DNA of 64,000 nt from Cellvibrio fontiphilus_A (GTDB lineage: Bacteria > Pseudomonadota > Gammaproteobacteria > Pseudomonadales > Cellvibrionaceae): contig NZ_JBHRTF010000003.1 in assembly GCF_042646205.1 (NCBI RefSeq), positions 496,001-560,000 on the forward strand, in the 5' to 3' direction. Under the pieces are notes generated by a model. That model saw only the letters and a list, made by a program, of their open reading frames with translations. It was not told the DNA's origin and did no database searches. This document shows positions 28,078-36,889 of the stretch, one piece after another (the stretch's first letter is position 1; every line of letters starts with the position of its first letter). The translations under genes and the position numbers were made by a program.

Positions 28078-28108
28078 ATCATTAATATATATGATTTATA
28101 TTAATGAT
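28078..28108. promoter_or_regulatory. 31-bp operator-like inverted repeat upstream of GH53-GH2
   Basis: Two perfect 12-bp arms (ATCATTAATATA and its complement) are separated by 7 nt. The right arm overlaps the predicted -10 of the minus-strand galactanase promoter, the usual place for a repressor site. I do not recognise the cognate regulator. Confidence 0.6.
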
Positions 28109-28125
28109 TATACTTGTGCTGTCAA
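28096..28125 (-). promoter_or_regulatory. sigma-70-like promoter of GH53-GH2 unit
   Basis: On the minus strand, a consensus TTGACA (28120-28125) is followed after 18 nt by ATATAA (28096-28101). It lies about 90 nt before the galactanase start and overlaps the inverted repeat at 28078-28108. Confidence 0.55.
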
Positions 28126-28150
28126 CACAGAATTATGTGATAGCTATTTC

Positions 28151-28169
28151 CCGGCGCGTTAAGCGCCGG
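28151..28169. repeat. GC-rich hairpin downstream of flgN
   Basis: CCGGCGC-GTTAA-GCGCCGG, a perfect 7-bp stem in the gap between flgN and the galactan genes. Neither side has a T-run, so it is only a weak terminator candidate. Confidence 0.4.
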
Positions 28170-28234
28170 TAGAGAAGAGAGGGGGTAATGCAAAGGTGCC
28201 CTTGAATGAACAAAGGCGGACGGAGTGAGGTACT

Positions 28235-28711
28235 TCAGGCTTTAGCGACGGTGAAGGAGGAGGTTTGCTCGCTTTTCAGCCCTTGGGCGGTGTAGAGAGA
28301 GGCAGTAGCTACCTTACCGCGTAACAGGTTGAGTAAATGATTAAGTGTTTGCTGGGAGCGAGCGATGAGTTTGCCGTTAATGTCATTTAACTGCTGGCAT
28401 TCCTCAAATTCAACGACAAGGCGCTGCCAGTCTTCCCGTAGAGGAAGGGTCGCGGTATTGCGCTGGAGGAATAGATCCCATCCTTGAGCGTTGGTTGGCA
28501 GGTTAAGCGCATTTAGCACAGCTGTTCGCTGCTTACTATTGTGATTAAGCTGGTCGACCAGGATAGTCTTTTGCTCTGCGATTGTAGAAAGCTGGTCTTG
28601 TTTGCGTTGTGCAAGTTGCTCGCGTTCGTCGATTAGCAATTGCTTGAGTTGTTGGATAGCAGATGAATCCTGCGCATGCATCTGGCGCAGTAAGTTTATA
28701 TCAAGAGACAT
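28235..28711 (-). CDS. flgN: flagellar export chaperone FlgN-like
   Basis: A 158-residue, almost all-helical acidic protein with the FlgN shape: an N-terminal QLLIDEREQL block, then a TLPLREDWQRLVVEFEECQQLNDINGKLIARSQQ region that matches the family. FlgN keeps the hook-associated proteins FlgK and FlgL in an export-ready state. The ribosome site AGAGG precedes the ATG. It follows flgM with 86 nt between and shares its sigma-28 promoter. Assignment rests on pattern and on the flgA-flgM-flgN order. Confidence 0.85.
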   Translation of the reverse strand: MSLDINLLRQMHAQDSSAIQQLKQLLIDEREQLAQRKQDQLSTIAEQKTILVDQLNHNSKQRTAVLNALNLPTNAQGWDLFLQRNTATLPLREDWQRLVVEFEECQQLNDINGKLIARSQQTLNHLLNLLRGKVATASLYTAQGLKSEQTSSFTVAKA

Positions 28712-28797
28712 AGCAACCTCTTTTTGCCGTTGTTGGCTGTATTTGGCACAAAACCTTAAACCGCGCAGGGGAGGCGAGGTTTAAGGCCTGTGCCGGT

Positions 28798-29121
28798 TTA
28801 TCCAAGTAGATCGTTTTGGTTGAGCATGTTTTCCGCAATGCGGTCGGCGTTGATTTCAAAACGCCCTTCAGCGATGGCGCGACGGATTTCGGCAACCTTG
28901 TCCAGGTTGACGTCCGGTGCGCTATCGATTTTGCTTTGTAAGCGGCCCAATGTTTGCGCCTCTTGGCTCAAAACCACCTGATCTCCAGCTGATTTGCTGC
29001 TTGGAGTTTGAGGGCTTTTGCTTTCGGCAGATTTAACCTCTGCCGATGGGCTGGACGCAGGTTTGCTGCGAGTGCCCTTGGCGCTGACTGAATCAAGCGA
29101 GTTGTTAGTATTAAGAATCAT
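28798..29121 (-). CDS. flgM: anti-sigma-28 factor FlgM
   Basis: A 107-residue small protein. A disordered Ser/Lys/Ala-rich N-terminal half is followed by the FlgM core QVVLSQEAQTLGRLQ and VNLDKVAEIRRAIAEGRFEINADRIAENML. It holds sigma-28 (FliA) until the hook is complete and FlgM is exported. I chose ATG at 29121 (MILNTNNSLDS) over the in-frame start at 29148 because AAAGGGGAA lies directly upstream. A near-perfect sigma-28 promoter precedes it, giving the usual autoregulatory loop. Confidence 0.93.
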   Translation of the reverse strand: MILNTNNSLDSVSAKGTRSKPASSPSAEVKSAESKSPQTPSSKSAGDQVVLSQEAQTLGRLQSKIDSAPDVNLDKVAEIRRAIAEGRFEINADRIAENMLNQNDLLG

Positions 29122-29232
29122 GTTTTTCCCCTTTAAGCCTGCAGGCATCTTGTCTGCTGGCTGTTAATCTAAACGTCGCGGTTGCTATGTCGTGACACTT
29201 GGAGGACCGTTTAAGCGGTTCTCTTGATAGTC

Positions 29233-29259
29233 TTATCGGCCAAGGTCGCGATAACTTTA
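29233..29259 (-). promoter_or_regulatory. sigma-28 (FliA) promoter of flgM-flgN
   Basis: On the minus strand TAAAGTTA, exactly 11 nt, then GCCGATAA, the full -10 consensus. It lies in the flgA-flgM gap. Confidence 0.88.
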
Positions 29260-29289
29260 GCAACATTTTCATATTCCCTACAGGGTTAA

Positions 29290-30081
29290 TCAAAGTGTCT
29301 CAACAAGTCCCTGATTCACTACAATGCCAGTGACTATGCGCTCTGATGAGCTATTTTTTACACGAATCTTTTGCCCAATCCGGCCATCAGCCAAGGCAAC
29401 ACCTGAACTTAATACCTTGATAGCCCCGGCTTGCGCTTGCAAGGTGACGCTCTCACCGCGTTTGATTGCCGTGGGCGAATCAAGCGAGCTGGTTTTAAAA
29501 GCTTCTCCCTGAGCGATATTGCGCTTGGCTTCTTTTCCAATAATGTTCTCACTGCTCAAGGCATAGCCTTGGCGTATGCTGCTCACATTAACCAGGTTGT
29601 CGGTCAGGTGACTGGCGCTCACACGCTCGCCTCTTGCAATGGTGCGAGCTGCTACGGGAATTTGACGATACACCATCACTTGTGCGGGAACGTGGACTGA
29701 CCAGCCTCCCGGCGCAGGGCATTTGGCTTGAACGCTCAAGTTTCCACCCAAACCGCTTGGATCTTGCAGGTTAAAAACGATGGTGTCGGGGCAGGTCTCA
29801 AGCCTTAGGCGCGCATCCAGATTGCCAACCTTTATGTCCAGGCGTTCATGTTCTACTTGGCTGTAATGGCTCGCCAAAAAATTGGCAACATCTTGCTTGA
29901 GTGCCAATGGGGAATAAATCTGGGCAAAAGCATCAAAACTGGCAAAGAGGATGCCGGTGCCACACAGATAATTTGTAAGGCGAGCACATGAGCGCACGAG
30001 TTTTTGCGCAGATGCCCTGTTTGTGCGGCTATGCGTTAGATATTTACAGAAGAAATTTTTGCAAAAACTAGGAAGTTCCAT
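29290..30081 (-). CDS. flgA: flagellar P-ring assembly chaperone FlgA
   Basis: A protein of 263 residues from the chosen ATG 30081. The C-terminal SAF-like half has PVAARTIARGERVSASHL, then KRGESVTLQAQAGAIKVLSSGVALADGRIGQKIRVKNSSSERIVTGIV, typical of FlgA. The export signal appears to be the hydrophobic stretch LCGTGILFASFDAFA, which starts about 40 residues in. This suggests that the true start is further downstream or that the signal has an unusually long basic N-region. The longer open frame to 30153 is less likely. FlgA helps FlgI form the P ring in the periplasm. It is divergent from cheV and upstream of flgM. Confidence 0.85.
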   Translation of the reverse strand: MELPSFCKNFFCKYLTHSRTNRASAQKLVRSCARLTNYLCGTGILFASFDAFAQIYSPLALKQDVANFLASHYSQVEHERLDIKVGNLDARLRLETCPDTIVFNLQDPSGLGGNLSVQAKCPAPGGWSVHVPAQVMVYRQIPVAARTIARGERVSASHLTDNLVNVSSIRQGYALSSENIIGKEAKRNIAQGEAFKTSSLDSPTAIKRGESVTLQAQAGAIKVLSSGVALADGRIGQKIRVKNSSSERIVTGIVVNQGLVETL

Positions 30082-30140
30082 ATTTTGGCCTATCCTCAAG
30101 GATAAGAATCGAGTGTCATTCAAGTAATCGGAATAACGTC

Positions 30141-30167
30141 TAAAGTCTGACACTTTTTTGCCGCTAA
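30141..30167 (+). promoter_or_regulatory. sigma-28 promoter of cheV-cheR
   Basis: TAAAGTCT, 11 nt, GCCGCTAA: one mismatch to the -35 and one to the -10 consensus. It lies 102 nt before the cheV start. Confidence 0.8.
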
Positions 30168-30269
30168 GCTACTTATGTGCTTCAAAGCAAATACTATGCC
30201 GTTGCTGGTGAAAATATATTCGCAACTTGTCCGTAGTAGGCTGACTTTTACAAATAACGAGGTAATTGC

Positions 30270-31226
30270 ATGGCTGGGGTAATGGATAGTGTCAATCAGC
30301 GTACGCAACTGGTTGGCCAAAATCGTCTTGAGCTTTTGTTGTTTCGCCTGGGTGGACAACAGCTGTACGGTATAAATGTGTTCAAGGTGAAAGAAGTGCT
30401 TCAATGCCCGCAATTGAATGCAATTCCCGGCCGCAGTTCTGTGGTGCGGGGCGTTGCGCATATTCGTGGTGGCACCTTGCCAATCATGGATATGAACCTG
30501 GCGATAGGGCGGCGTGAATTGCCTGATATTGAAAGTTGTTTTGTGATCATCACGGAATACAACCGCACGGCCCAGGGCTTTTTGGTTCGCTCAGTTGAGC
30601 GAATTGTGAATATGAATTGGGGCGATATTCACCCGCCGCCCAAAGGTGCGGGCAAAGAGCATTATTTGACGGCGGTTACCCAGGTTGATGGCCAATTGGT
30701 GGAAATCATCGACGTGGAGAAAATCCTTGCTGAAGTGTCGCCTGCACGTGAAGAAGTCAGTGCCGGTGTTATTGAGGATGGAATTGCCGACAGGGTTGTG
30801 CAAAAACATGTACTAATCGTTGACGACTCTACTATCGCCCGTAAACAAATCCAGCGTGTTGTTGAGGGGATGGGTATTAAAACCACGCTGAAGAAAGACG
30901 GTGCCGAAGGTTTCAACTACCTACTCGATCTTTTGAAAGAGGGTAAAGATCCTTACTCGGAATTGATCATGATCATTTGCGATATTGAGATGCCGGAAAT
31001 GGATGGTTATACCTTCACGGCCGAGGTTCGCAATCATCCGCAGCTTAAAAATCTCCATATTATTTTGCACACCTCACTGAGTGGTGTATTTAATGAAGCG
31101 ATGGTGCGTAAAGTAGGCGCTGATGACTTCCTGGCTAAGTTCCACCCGGATGAGTTAGCCAAGCGCGTCAATGATCGCGTATTGGCAATTACCGGTGAGA
31201 GCCTGCTTCCGCCCGAGCAGGGCTAA
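30270..31226 (+). CDS. cheV: chemotaxis coupling protein CheV (second copy)
   Basis: A 318-residue CheW-receiver fusion. The CheW-like part spans about 20-165 (LLLFRLGGQQLYGINVFKVKEV, GVAHIRGGTLPIMD). The receiver domain spans about 185-305 with acidic pair in LIVDDS, phosphoacceptor Asp238 in CDIEMPEMDG and Lys in FLAKF. It is clearly a paralogue of the protein at 3768; both start with D(S)xxQRTxLVGxNRLELL. It sits between flgA and cheR, the standard place in pseudomonads, and has a sigma-28 promoter. The ribosome site GAGG precedes the ATG. Confidence 0.94.
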   Translation: MAGVMDSVNQRTQLVGQNRLELLLFRLGGQQLYGINVFKVKEVLQCPQLNAIPGRSSVVRGVAHIRGGTLPIMDMNLAIGRRELPDIESCFVIITEYNRTAQGFLVRSVERIVNMNWGDIHPPPKGAGKEHYLTAVTQVDGQLVEIIDVEKILAEVSPAREEVSAGVIEDGIADRVVQKHVLIVDDSTIARKQIQRVVEGMGIKTTLKKDGAEGFNYLLDLLKEGKDPYSELIMIICDIEMPEMDGYTFTAEVRNHPQLKNLHIILHTSLSGVFNEAMVRKVGADDFLAKFHPDELAKRVNDRVLAITGESLLPPEQG

Positions 31227-31278
31227 GTTAAAATTGTCGCTGCAATTTTGCGGCGACATGTTTTTTTAATGAGAGTTT

Positions 31279-32154
31279 ATGAGTAATAAGCCAACGCCAA
31301 TTTCCAAACCGCTAGGCGGCGATAACCTCAATCCGGCTGATTTTGATCAGTTCAGGCAGTTTCTTGAGGAGGCCTGCGGCATTTCATTGGGTGATAACAA
31401 GCAGTACCTGGTGACAAACCGAATCCGCCGGATTCTGGAAGAAAACAACATCGCCTCATTTGGTGAGTTGGTAAAAAGTTTGAAGCAGGGTTTTAATCGA
31501 AAGTTAAAAGATCAAGTTATCGATTCTATGACTACTAACGAAACCTTCTGGTTTCGCGATGTTTATCCTTACGATCACCTTAAAAACGTATTGCTCCCCC
31601 AATTGATGGCCGGCAATAACCGCATGTTCGGCCCTGTGCGTATCTGGTCTGCGGCTTGTTCATCGGGGCAGGAGCCTTACTCCATCAGTATGATGGTGGA
31701 AGAGTTCAAGCGACAAAATATGGGCAATCTGGCGCGCCCGGTACAAATTGTGGCAACCGATTTATCTTCCACGGTGCTGGAGCAAGCTCGCAGCGGGGAA
31801 TACGATAAGCTATCGGTCATGCGTGGGCTTACGGCAGATCGATTGGCGCAATTTTTTGATAATCCCAACCCTGCAATGTGGAAGGTAAAGCCGTTTGTCA
31901 AAGAGCGGATTGAATTTCGTTCGCTGAACTTAATGGATTCCTATGTGGGTTTGGGTAAGTTCGACATAGTGTTTTGTCGCAATGTGCTGATTTATTTTAA
32001 TGGCGATTTGAAACGTCAAATTCTGCAAAAAATTCATGCTTCACTAAAACCGAACGGTATTTTATTTCTTGGATCTTCTGAAGGGCTGGCTGGTGTCGCC
32101 GATCTATTTGAAATGGTGCGTTGCGAGCCTGGCATTCTTTATCGCGCTATTTAA
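31279..32154 (+). CDS. cheR: chemoreceptor methyltransferase CheR
   Basis: A 291-residue S-adenosylmethionine-dependent methyltransferase that methylates Glu residues of chemoreceptors. The N-terminal helical domain (about 15-85) precedes the SAM-binding domain. Motifs: TTNETFWFRD, IWSAACSSGQEPYS (SAM loop), ATDLSSTVLEQA, FDIVFCRNVLIYF and LFLGSSEGL. It is 52 nt downstream of cheV and probably co-transcribed. A terminator follows, separating it from flgB. Confidence 0.95.
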   Translation: MSNKPTPISKPLGGDNLNPADFDQFRQFLEEACGISLGDNKQYLVTNRIRRILEENNIASFGELVKSLKQGFNRKLKDQVIDSMTTNETFWFRDVYPYDHLKNVLLPQLMAGNNRMFGPVRIWSAACSSGQEPYSISMMVEEFKRQNMGNLARPVQIVATDLSSTVLEQARSGEYDKLSVMRGLTADRLAQFFDNPNPAMWKVKPFVKERIEFRSLNLMDSYVGLGKFDIVFCRNVLIYFNGDLKRQILQKIHASLKPNGILFLGSSEGLAGVADLFEMVRCEPGILYRAI

Positions 32155-32183
32155 TGCGGTTTATACCCTCCAGGCAGCAGTAA

Positions 32184-32210
32184 AAAAACCGGGTTTATAG
32201 CCCGGTTTTT
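32184..32210 (+). terminator. intrinsic terminator after cheR
   Basis: Stem AAAAACCGGG / CCCGGTTTTT with a 7-nt loop, ending in T6. Confidence 0.88.
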
Positions 32211-32339
32211 TATTGCTTGCCGTTTCTCAATTCCCCAGCGGTAAAGCTTTGCCGCTTTTGTGTTGCCGCTTTTCGTCTGGTGTGGGCGAGCTTCTTAAAA
32301 ACCCTTTAAAAACAATTGGTTGAAACTTATTTTGGGGTT

Positions 32340-32355
32340 TGGCATAGCCGTTGCT
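32340..32355 (+). promoter_or_regulatory. sigma-54 promoter of flgBCDE
   Basis: TGGCATAGCCGTTGCT: GG and GC elements separated by exactly 10 nt, matching TGGCAC-N5-TTGCW with one change. It lies about 90 nt before flgB. Confidence 0.85.
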
Positions 32356-32445
32356 TTAACACTAACAACAAACGCAATACCGCCATTCTTTGCCGATAGT
32401 GCGAAAGTGTTTTTAGTGTTGCAGACCAGTATCAGGTGAAAACAA

Positions 32446-32847
32446 ATGTCCATTTCCTTTGAAAAAGCCCTTGGCATACATGAATCAGCTCTGCGTTTTC
32501 GCTCCGAGCGAGCCGCGGTGCTGGCCAATAACCTGGCTAATGTGGATACCCCCAATTTCAAAGCCAAGGATATCGATTTCAAGCAGGCCCTGAATCAAAA
32601 AATGAATGGCAACAGTGGATTCAATTTGGCTACAACCCAAGCCGGTCATATCGATGGTGCCGGTTTTGCCAGCGATGAAGCGGACACTCTGTATCGCACG
32701 CCGCAACAACCCTCTATCGATGGCAACACGGTCGAGGATCAAATTGAGCACGCGGAATACATGAAAAATGCCTTGGCTTTCCAATCCAGTTTTCAGTTTT
32801 TAAATAGCAAATTTACTGGTTTGCGCAGTGCAATTCGTGGCGAGTAA
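32446..32847 (+). CDS. flgB: flagellar basal-body rod protein FlgB
   Basis: A 133-residue proximal rod subunit with the rod/hook motif VLANNLANVDTPNFKAKDIDF near the N-terminus and a C-terminal heptad region (EHAEYMKNALAFQSSFQFLNSKF). It is exported by the flagellar type III system. It is first in flgBCDE behind a sigma-54 promoter; flgC follows after 69 nt. Confidence 0.95.
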   Translation: MSISFEKALGIHESALRFRSERAAVLANNLANVDTPNFKAKDIDFKQALNQKMNGNSGFNLATTQAGHIDGAGFASDEADTLYRTPQQPSIDGNTVEDQIEHAEYMKNALAFQSSFQFLNSKFTGLRSAIRGE

Positions 32848-32916
32848 TTCAACTCGGCAGGCACAGAGTAACAAGATTTTTTGCATCAAAAATGCACAGA
32901 TAAATAGGTGAACCAC

Positions 32917-33366
32917 ATGGCTCTGGGAAATATTTTCGACATCGCAGGCACCGGTATGAACGCACAAAGTTTGCGTTTGAATACCACCGCCAGCAACTTG
33001 GCCAATGCCCAGTCCGCAAGCTCCAGTGTTGACGAGGTTTATCGCAGTCGTCAACCCGTGTTTGCGGCTATCCAGCAAGAAGCCATGCGTGCCAGTGTGT
33101 CCGAAGGTGCCTACAGCGACAACGAAGTAGATGCAGCTGCCGGTGTTCAGGTGATGGGAATTGTCGAGAGTGATGCGCCCCTGCAGCGTCGCTATGAACC
33201 CGGGCACCCCAAAGCAGATGCGGAAGGTTATGTGTTTTATCCCAACGTAAACCCGGTTGAAGAAATGGCCAACATGATTGCTGCATCGCGCTCCTTTCAA
33301 ATGAATGTGGAAGTGATGAACTCAGCCAAACAAATGGTTCAACGCGTATTAACACTTGGTCAATAG
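32917..33366 (+). CDS. flgC: flagellar basal-body rod protein FlgC
   Basis: A 149-residue proximal rod protein: MALGNIFDIAGTGMNAQSLRLN at the start, ASNLANAQSASS, and the C-terminal ANMIAASRSFQMNVEVMNSAKQM typical of rod proteins. ATG 32917 is preferred over the GTG at 32908 because AGGTG then serves as ribosome site 6 nt upstream and the start matches the family. Confidence 0.95.
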   Translation: MALGNIFDIAGTGMNAQSLRLNTTASNLANAQSASSSVDEVYRSRQPVFAAIQQEAMRASVSEGAYSDNEVDAAAGVQVMGIVESDAPLQRRYEPGHPKADAEGYVFYPNVNPVEEMANMIAASRSFQMNVEVMNSAKQMVQRVLTLGQ

Positions 33367-33377
33367 GGAGCTGAATC

Positions 33378-34076
33378 ATGACTGTATCTGCCGCATCAAC
33401 AAATAGCGTCACTGATAACCTCAGCATCACTAAAAAACAGGACACCAAAAAGAACACCAATGAATTGGGGCAGGCTGCGTTTTTGGAATTGATGATTACC
33501 CAGATGAATAATCAAAACCCACTAAGCCCACAGGACAATAGTGAGTTCGTAGCGCAGTTGGCGCAGTTCAGCTCGGTAGAAGGTTTGGAGCGTTTGAACA
33601 CCAGCTTTAACAGTTTTATGTCCAATAATGCGCTGCAGGCATCATCGCTCGTTGGTCGTAGCGTTACGGTTGAGTCAGACACCAGTACTTTAGTGACTGG
33701 CGGAATAGTGGCAGGCAGTGTGGATCTGGATTACCCCACCACCGATCTAAAAATGAGTATTTACGATGAAACAGGTTCATTGGTGCAAACCATTCCTGTG
33801 GGTCAAGCCCCGGCAGGTGAAACCGTGTTTCGTTGGGATGGCCAAAATATCGAAGTAAACGGTGAGCTGCTTGATTGGGAAGCCGGTGAGAATGCCGCAA
33901 CAGCGGGTGAATATCGTTTTGAAATTACTGCTGGCCAAAATGGAAAAACAGAAGCGCTAAATACTTCATTGAGTGCCAACGTCAACAGCGTAACCATCGG
34001 TGAGAATGGCAAATTAATTCTCAACCTGGCCGGCATAGGCGCAGTAGAAGCTGACAAAGTAAAACAATTTAATTAA
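33378..34076 (+). CDS. flgD: flagellar hook assembly scaffold FlgD
   Basis: A 232-residue hook-cap protein. The N-terminal part has the conserved FLELMITQMNNQNPLSPQDNSEFVAQLAQFSSVEGL; the C-terminal part has the FlgD Tudor/FnIII-like domain with the FRWDG motif. It caps the growing hook and is lost on completion. GGGAG precedes the ATG. It directly follows flgC (11 nt). Confidence 0.95.
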   Translation: MTVSAASTNSVTDNLSITKKQDTKKNTNELGQAAFLELMITQMNNQNPLSPQDNSEFVAQLAQFSSVEGLERLNTSFNSFMSNNALQASSLVGRSVTVESDTSTLVTGGIVAGSVDLDYPTTDLKMSIYDETGSLVQTIPVGQAPAGETVFRWDGQNIEVNGELLDWEAGENAATAGEYRFEITAGQNGKTEALNTSLSANVNSVTIGENGKLILNLAGIGAVEADKVKQFN

Positions 34077-34159
34077 CCAATATTGATGTGCTGGCGTTGA
34101 GCACTGACGCCAGCCCACCTGAATGTAATAGCCGTTAACCGATATGGTCGAGGTGTAAT

Positions 34160-36598
34160 ATGTCTTTTAATACAGCGTTAAGTGGAATTCGCGCGGCCAA
34201 TACCGATCTGCAAGTGACCGGTAATAACATCGCCAATGCCAGCACCATTGGTTTTAAATCCTCGCGCGCGGAATTTGGCGATGTATACACCAGCACTCTG
34301 TTAGGGGGCGGCTCAAACACTCCTGGTAGCGGCGTCACCATTCAAAATATTCGCCAGCAATTTACCCAGGGTAATTTGAAATTCACCCAAAACGAATTGG
34401 ATTTGTCGGTCAACGGCGAAGGTTTTTTTGTGGTAGAAAAAAATGGTGACCGTCTGTTTACTCGTGCGGGCACCTTTGGTTTGGATAAAGACGGATACAT
34501 AGTCAATGGCACCAATGCCACCCTGCAAGGGTTTGCTGCCGATGCCGATGGCAATGTCAGTGGTGTACTGGGTGATTTGCGGGTTGATGTCAGCTCACAA
34601 GAGCCGCGCCAGACTACCGCGGTGAATGCAGCCTTTAATCTGGATGCGAATGAGGTGGTATTGGAGACTACCGGCGCCCGCTTTGCTACCAACGGCACAG
34701 GGATTAATGAGGCGCAATTAGGTGCAAAAGTAGCGACTACCACAACACTGAATTTAGGCACGGTTGCCGGATCAATTATTTTCAGTCCCACTAACGCCAC
34801 TGCTTTTACCATTAGACGTACAGATCCGGTCAGCCTTGTTACAACCTCTGTTGATTTGGTGTTGGATTCTGGTTCAGCCGCAACGCCTGCCTCTTTGGCC
34901 AACTTGATTAACTCAGCCAACTTTGACTCGGCAAATCCGGTGAATGTTGAAGCCTTTGCTGATCAAGTTACTGGCGAATTGAAGTTCCGTGATTTGGCTA
35001 CAGGTGTTGCTTCCACTATTACCCTGACAATCGATGCCGCCAATTCTGATGCTAACGCATTAACAGCGGCAATCACTGCAGTGGACAGCCCATCACCTAC
35101 CTTTACCCCGCAAGCGTCACCCATACTTGAAACGGGTATTCCAAAGGTGACCAACAACTATGGTTCCCATACCTTGGTAATTCGCGGCCCTAATGGTACT
35201 GATGTCACTTATATCAGTGAGTATGGCGCCAGCGCAGATGAAACTGCTTCCGAGTTAAATGCACTTGCTGGTGTATCGGCAACCGCGAATACAACCGCGA
35301 CTCTATTCGCCACAGACCCTGCTGCACTGCCGACCCCCAAGGTGTTTACCAATGACGGCACTTTCCGCTTAAACGGCGTCAATTTAACTTCCACCGGCGT
35401 ACCTGATATGACCGCCTTGCGCGATGAAATCAATGCGCTGAGTTCCTCCACACTTTTTGGTATTAGTGCCTCATTGGATGATCTCGGTAATTTAGTGGTT
35501 GAGTCAGCTACTGGCCGTGACCTTGAGTTTGCGTTTGACGGAACAGGTGGTGTTGCAGAGGTTCAAGGTAGCAATGGTGTGGCGCAGATTGTGGATAACG
35601 ATGATGACGCTATCCGTATTGGTGGTGAGGTAACTGTCACCCTCCAGGAAGGTTATTCAATTGTGAGCAGTGCCCCGACTGTACCGGTGTATGGTGGCAG
35701 CATGTTTGGCTCCATCAACGTTCCGAACTTTTTTACCCCTGTGCCTATTAATGCGTTTGATCCGCAGGATCAAAAAACATTTAACCATGCAACTTCCACA
35801 ACGGTGTATGACAGCTTGGGTAACGCCCATGTGATGCGTCAATACTTTGTAAAACAACCATACGATCCTGCTGATCCAATGACATCGCCCAACCATTGGA
35901 AAATGTATGTGCAAATCGATGGTCAAAATGTGGGCGATCCGGATCCGACATTACCATCACCACAAAACACTGAAGCCACTATGGCTGAGTTCAATGTGCA
36001 TTTCACGCCAGATGGAACCATCGACCCGTTTAGAACCGATGCCATGTTGATTTCCAACTGGACCCCCATTGGCGAGGATGGTTTACCTATCGGCGGCCTT
36101 GGGCCATTGAATGTGTTGCAAGGCGGTACCATCCCGGTGGCTGAGCCGCCCGCTAGCTCTAACTTTGAGATTGATCTTGCGGGTAGCACCCAATTTGGCA
36201 GTGTATTTGCGGTAGAAGAGTTGGATCAAAATGGTTATGCCACCGGTCGACTGGCGGGCTTGGACATCAGCAATACCGGCGTGGTATTCGCGCGCTTTAC
36301 CAATGGTGAGGCCCAGGTGTTAGGGCAGGTGGCCTTGGCTAACTTCAGCAGTGTTGAAGGGCTGAAACCAGTGGGCGATACCATGTGGGCCCAGACTTTT
36401 GAAACCGGTGAGGCGATTATCGGTGCGCCGGGTTCAGCCCAGCTAGGTAATATCACCGCCGGTGCAGTGGAAGAATCCAATGTGGATTTGTCTGAGCAGC
36501 TGGTGAATTTGATTATTGCCCAGCGCAACTATCAAGCGAATGCAAAAACCATCGAAACGGCGAATGCCACAACCCAAACCATTATTAATTTGAGATAG
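34160..36598 (+). CDS. flgE: flagellar hook protein FlgE, unusually long
   Basis: An 812-residue hook subunit, about twice the enterobacterial size (about 400). The conserved ends are clear: MSFNTALSGIRAANTDLQVTGNN and NIANASTIGFKSSRAEF at the N-terminus, then LNVNGEGFFVVE-like and FTRAGTF blocks. At the C-terminus are FSSVEGLKPVGDTMWAQTFETG, GAVEESNVDLSEQLVNLI and AQRNYQANAKTI. The extra length lies in the middle (about residues 150-530): Thr/Ser/Ala-rich beta-type sequence that would form extra outer domains. The module around GASADETA...ALAGVSATANTTAT recurs in FlgK. The ribosome site is GAGGTG. It ends the flgBCDE unit. Confidence 0.95.
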   Translation: MSFNTALSGIRAANTDLQVTGNNIANASTIGFKSSRAEFGDVYTSTLLGGGSNTPGSGVTIQNIRQQFTQGNLKFTQNELDLSVNGEGFFVVEKNGDRLFTRAGTFGLDKDGYIVNGTNATLQGFAADADGNVSGVLGDLRVDVSSQEPRQTTAVNAAFNLDANEVVLETTGARFATNGTGINEAQLGAKVATTTTLNLGTVAGSIIFSPTNATAFTIRRTDPVSLVTTSVDLVLDSGSAATPASLANLINSANFDSANPVNVEAFADQVTGELKFRDLATGVASTITLTIDAANSDANALTAAITAVDSPSPTFTPQASPILETGIPKVTNNYGSHTLVIRGPNGTDVTYISEYGASADETASELNALAGVSATANTTATLFATDPAALPTPKVFTNDGTFRLNGVNLTSTGVPDMTALRDEINALSSSTLFGISASLDDLGNLVVESATGRDLEFAFDGTGGVAEVQGSNGVAQIVDNDDDAIRIGGEVTVTLQEGYSIVSSAPTVPVYGGSMFGSINVPNFFTPVPINAFDPQDQKTFNHATSTTVYDSLGNAHVMRQYFVKQPYDPADPMTSPNHWKMYVQIDGQNVGDPDPTLPSPQNTEATMAEFNVHFTPDGTIDPFRTDAMLISNWTPIGEDGLPIGGLGPLNVLQGGTIPVAEPPASSNFEIDLAGSTQFGSVFAVEELDQNGYATGRLAGLDISNTGVVFARFTNGEAQVLGQVALANFSSVEGLKPVGDTMWAQTFETGEAIIGAPGSAQLGNITAGAVEESNVDLSEQLVNLIIAQRNYQANAKTIETANATTQTIINLR

Positions 36599-36680
36599 AC
36601 CGCGTAAATGACAGGGCGCGTAAATAGTAGGGCGCAATAAATCGCGCCCAACATCGTGCAACGCATATCACAATCCATTG

Positions 36681-36713
36681 GCGGCAAAGAGCGGAAGTTC
36701 TTTGCCGCTTTTT
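36681..36713 (+). terminator. intrinsic terminator after flgE
   Basis: A 10-bp stem (GCGGCAAAGA and complement) with an 8-nt loop and T5. It separates flgBCDE from flgFGHIJKL. Confidence 0.85.
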
Positions 36714-36800
36714 ATATTGTTATCTGTCTGTGTGGCTGTAATTAAATGTGCCTCCACAAAATATCCCTTTATATCAACAGCTTAAGGTCTGATAACAACT

Positions 36801-36816
36801 TGGCACCGCTCTTGCA
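36801..36816 (+). promoter_or_regulatory. sigma-54 promoter of flgFGHIJKL
   Basis: TGGCACCGCTCTTGCA fits the sigma-54 consensus TGGCAC-N5-TTGCA completely with GG-N10-GC spacing. It lies 74 nt before flgF. Confidence 0.92.
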
Positions 36817-36889
36817 AAATTCCTGATAACGATCAAACCGCCAAAAAACCAACGTTTGTTTTTTTGGCTGTGAACCGAGGAGTTGCAAG

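Noticed and set aside
34342..34920. 192-codon open frame antisense to flgE
   Set aside because: Shadow of the flgE frame, without family features or ribosome site.
36599..36660. Repeated AGGGCGC and a GGGCGC/GCGCCC hairpin after flgE
   Set aside because: Short and not followed by a T-run; the better terminator is at 36681-36713.
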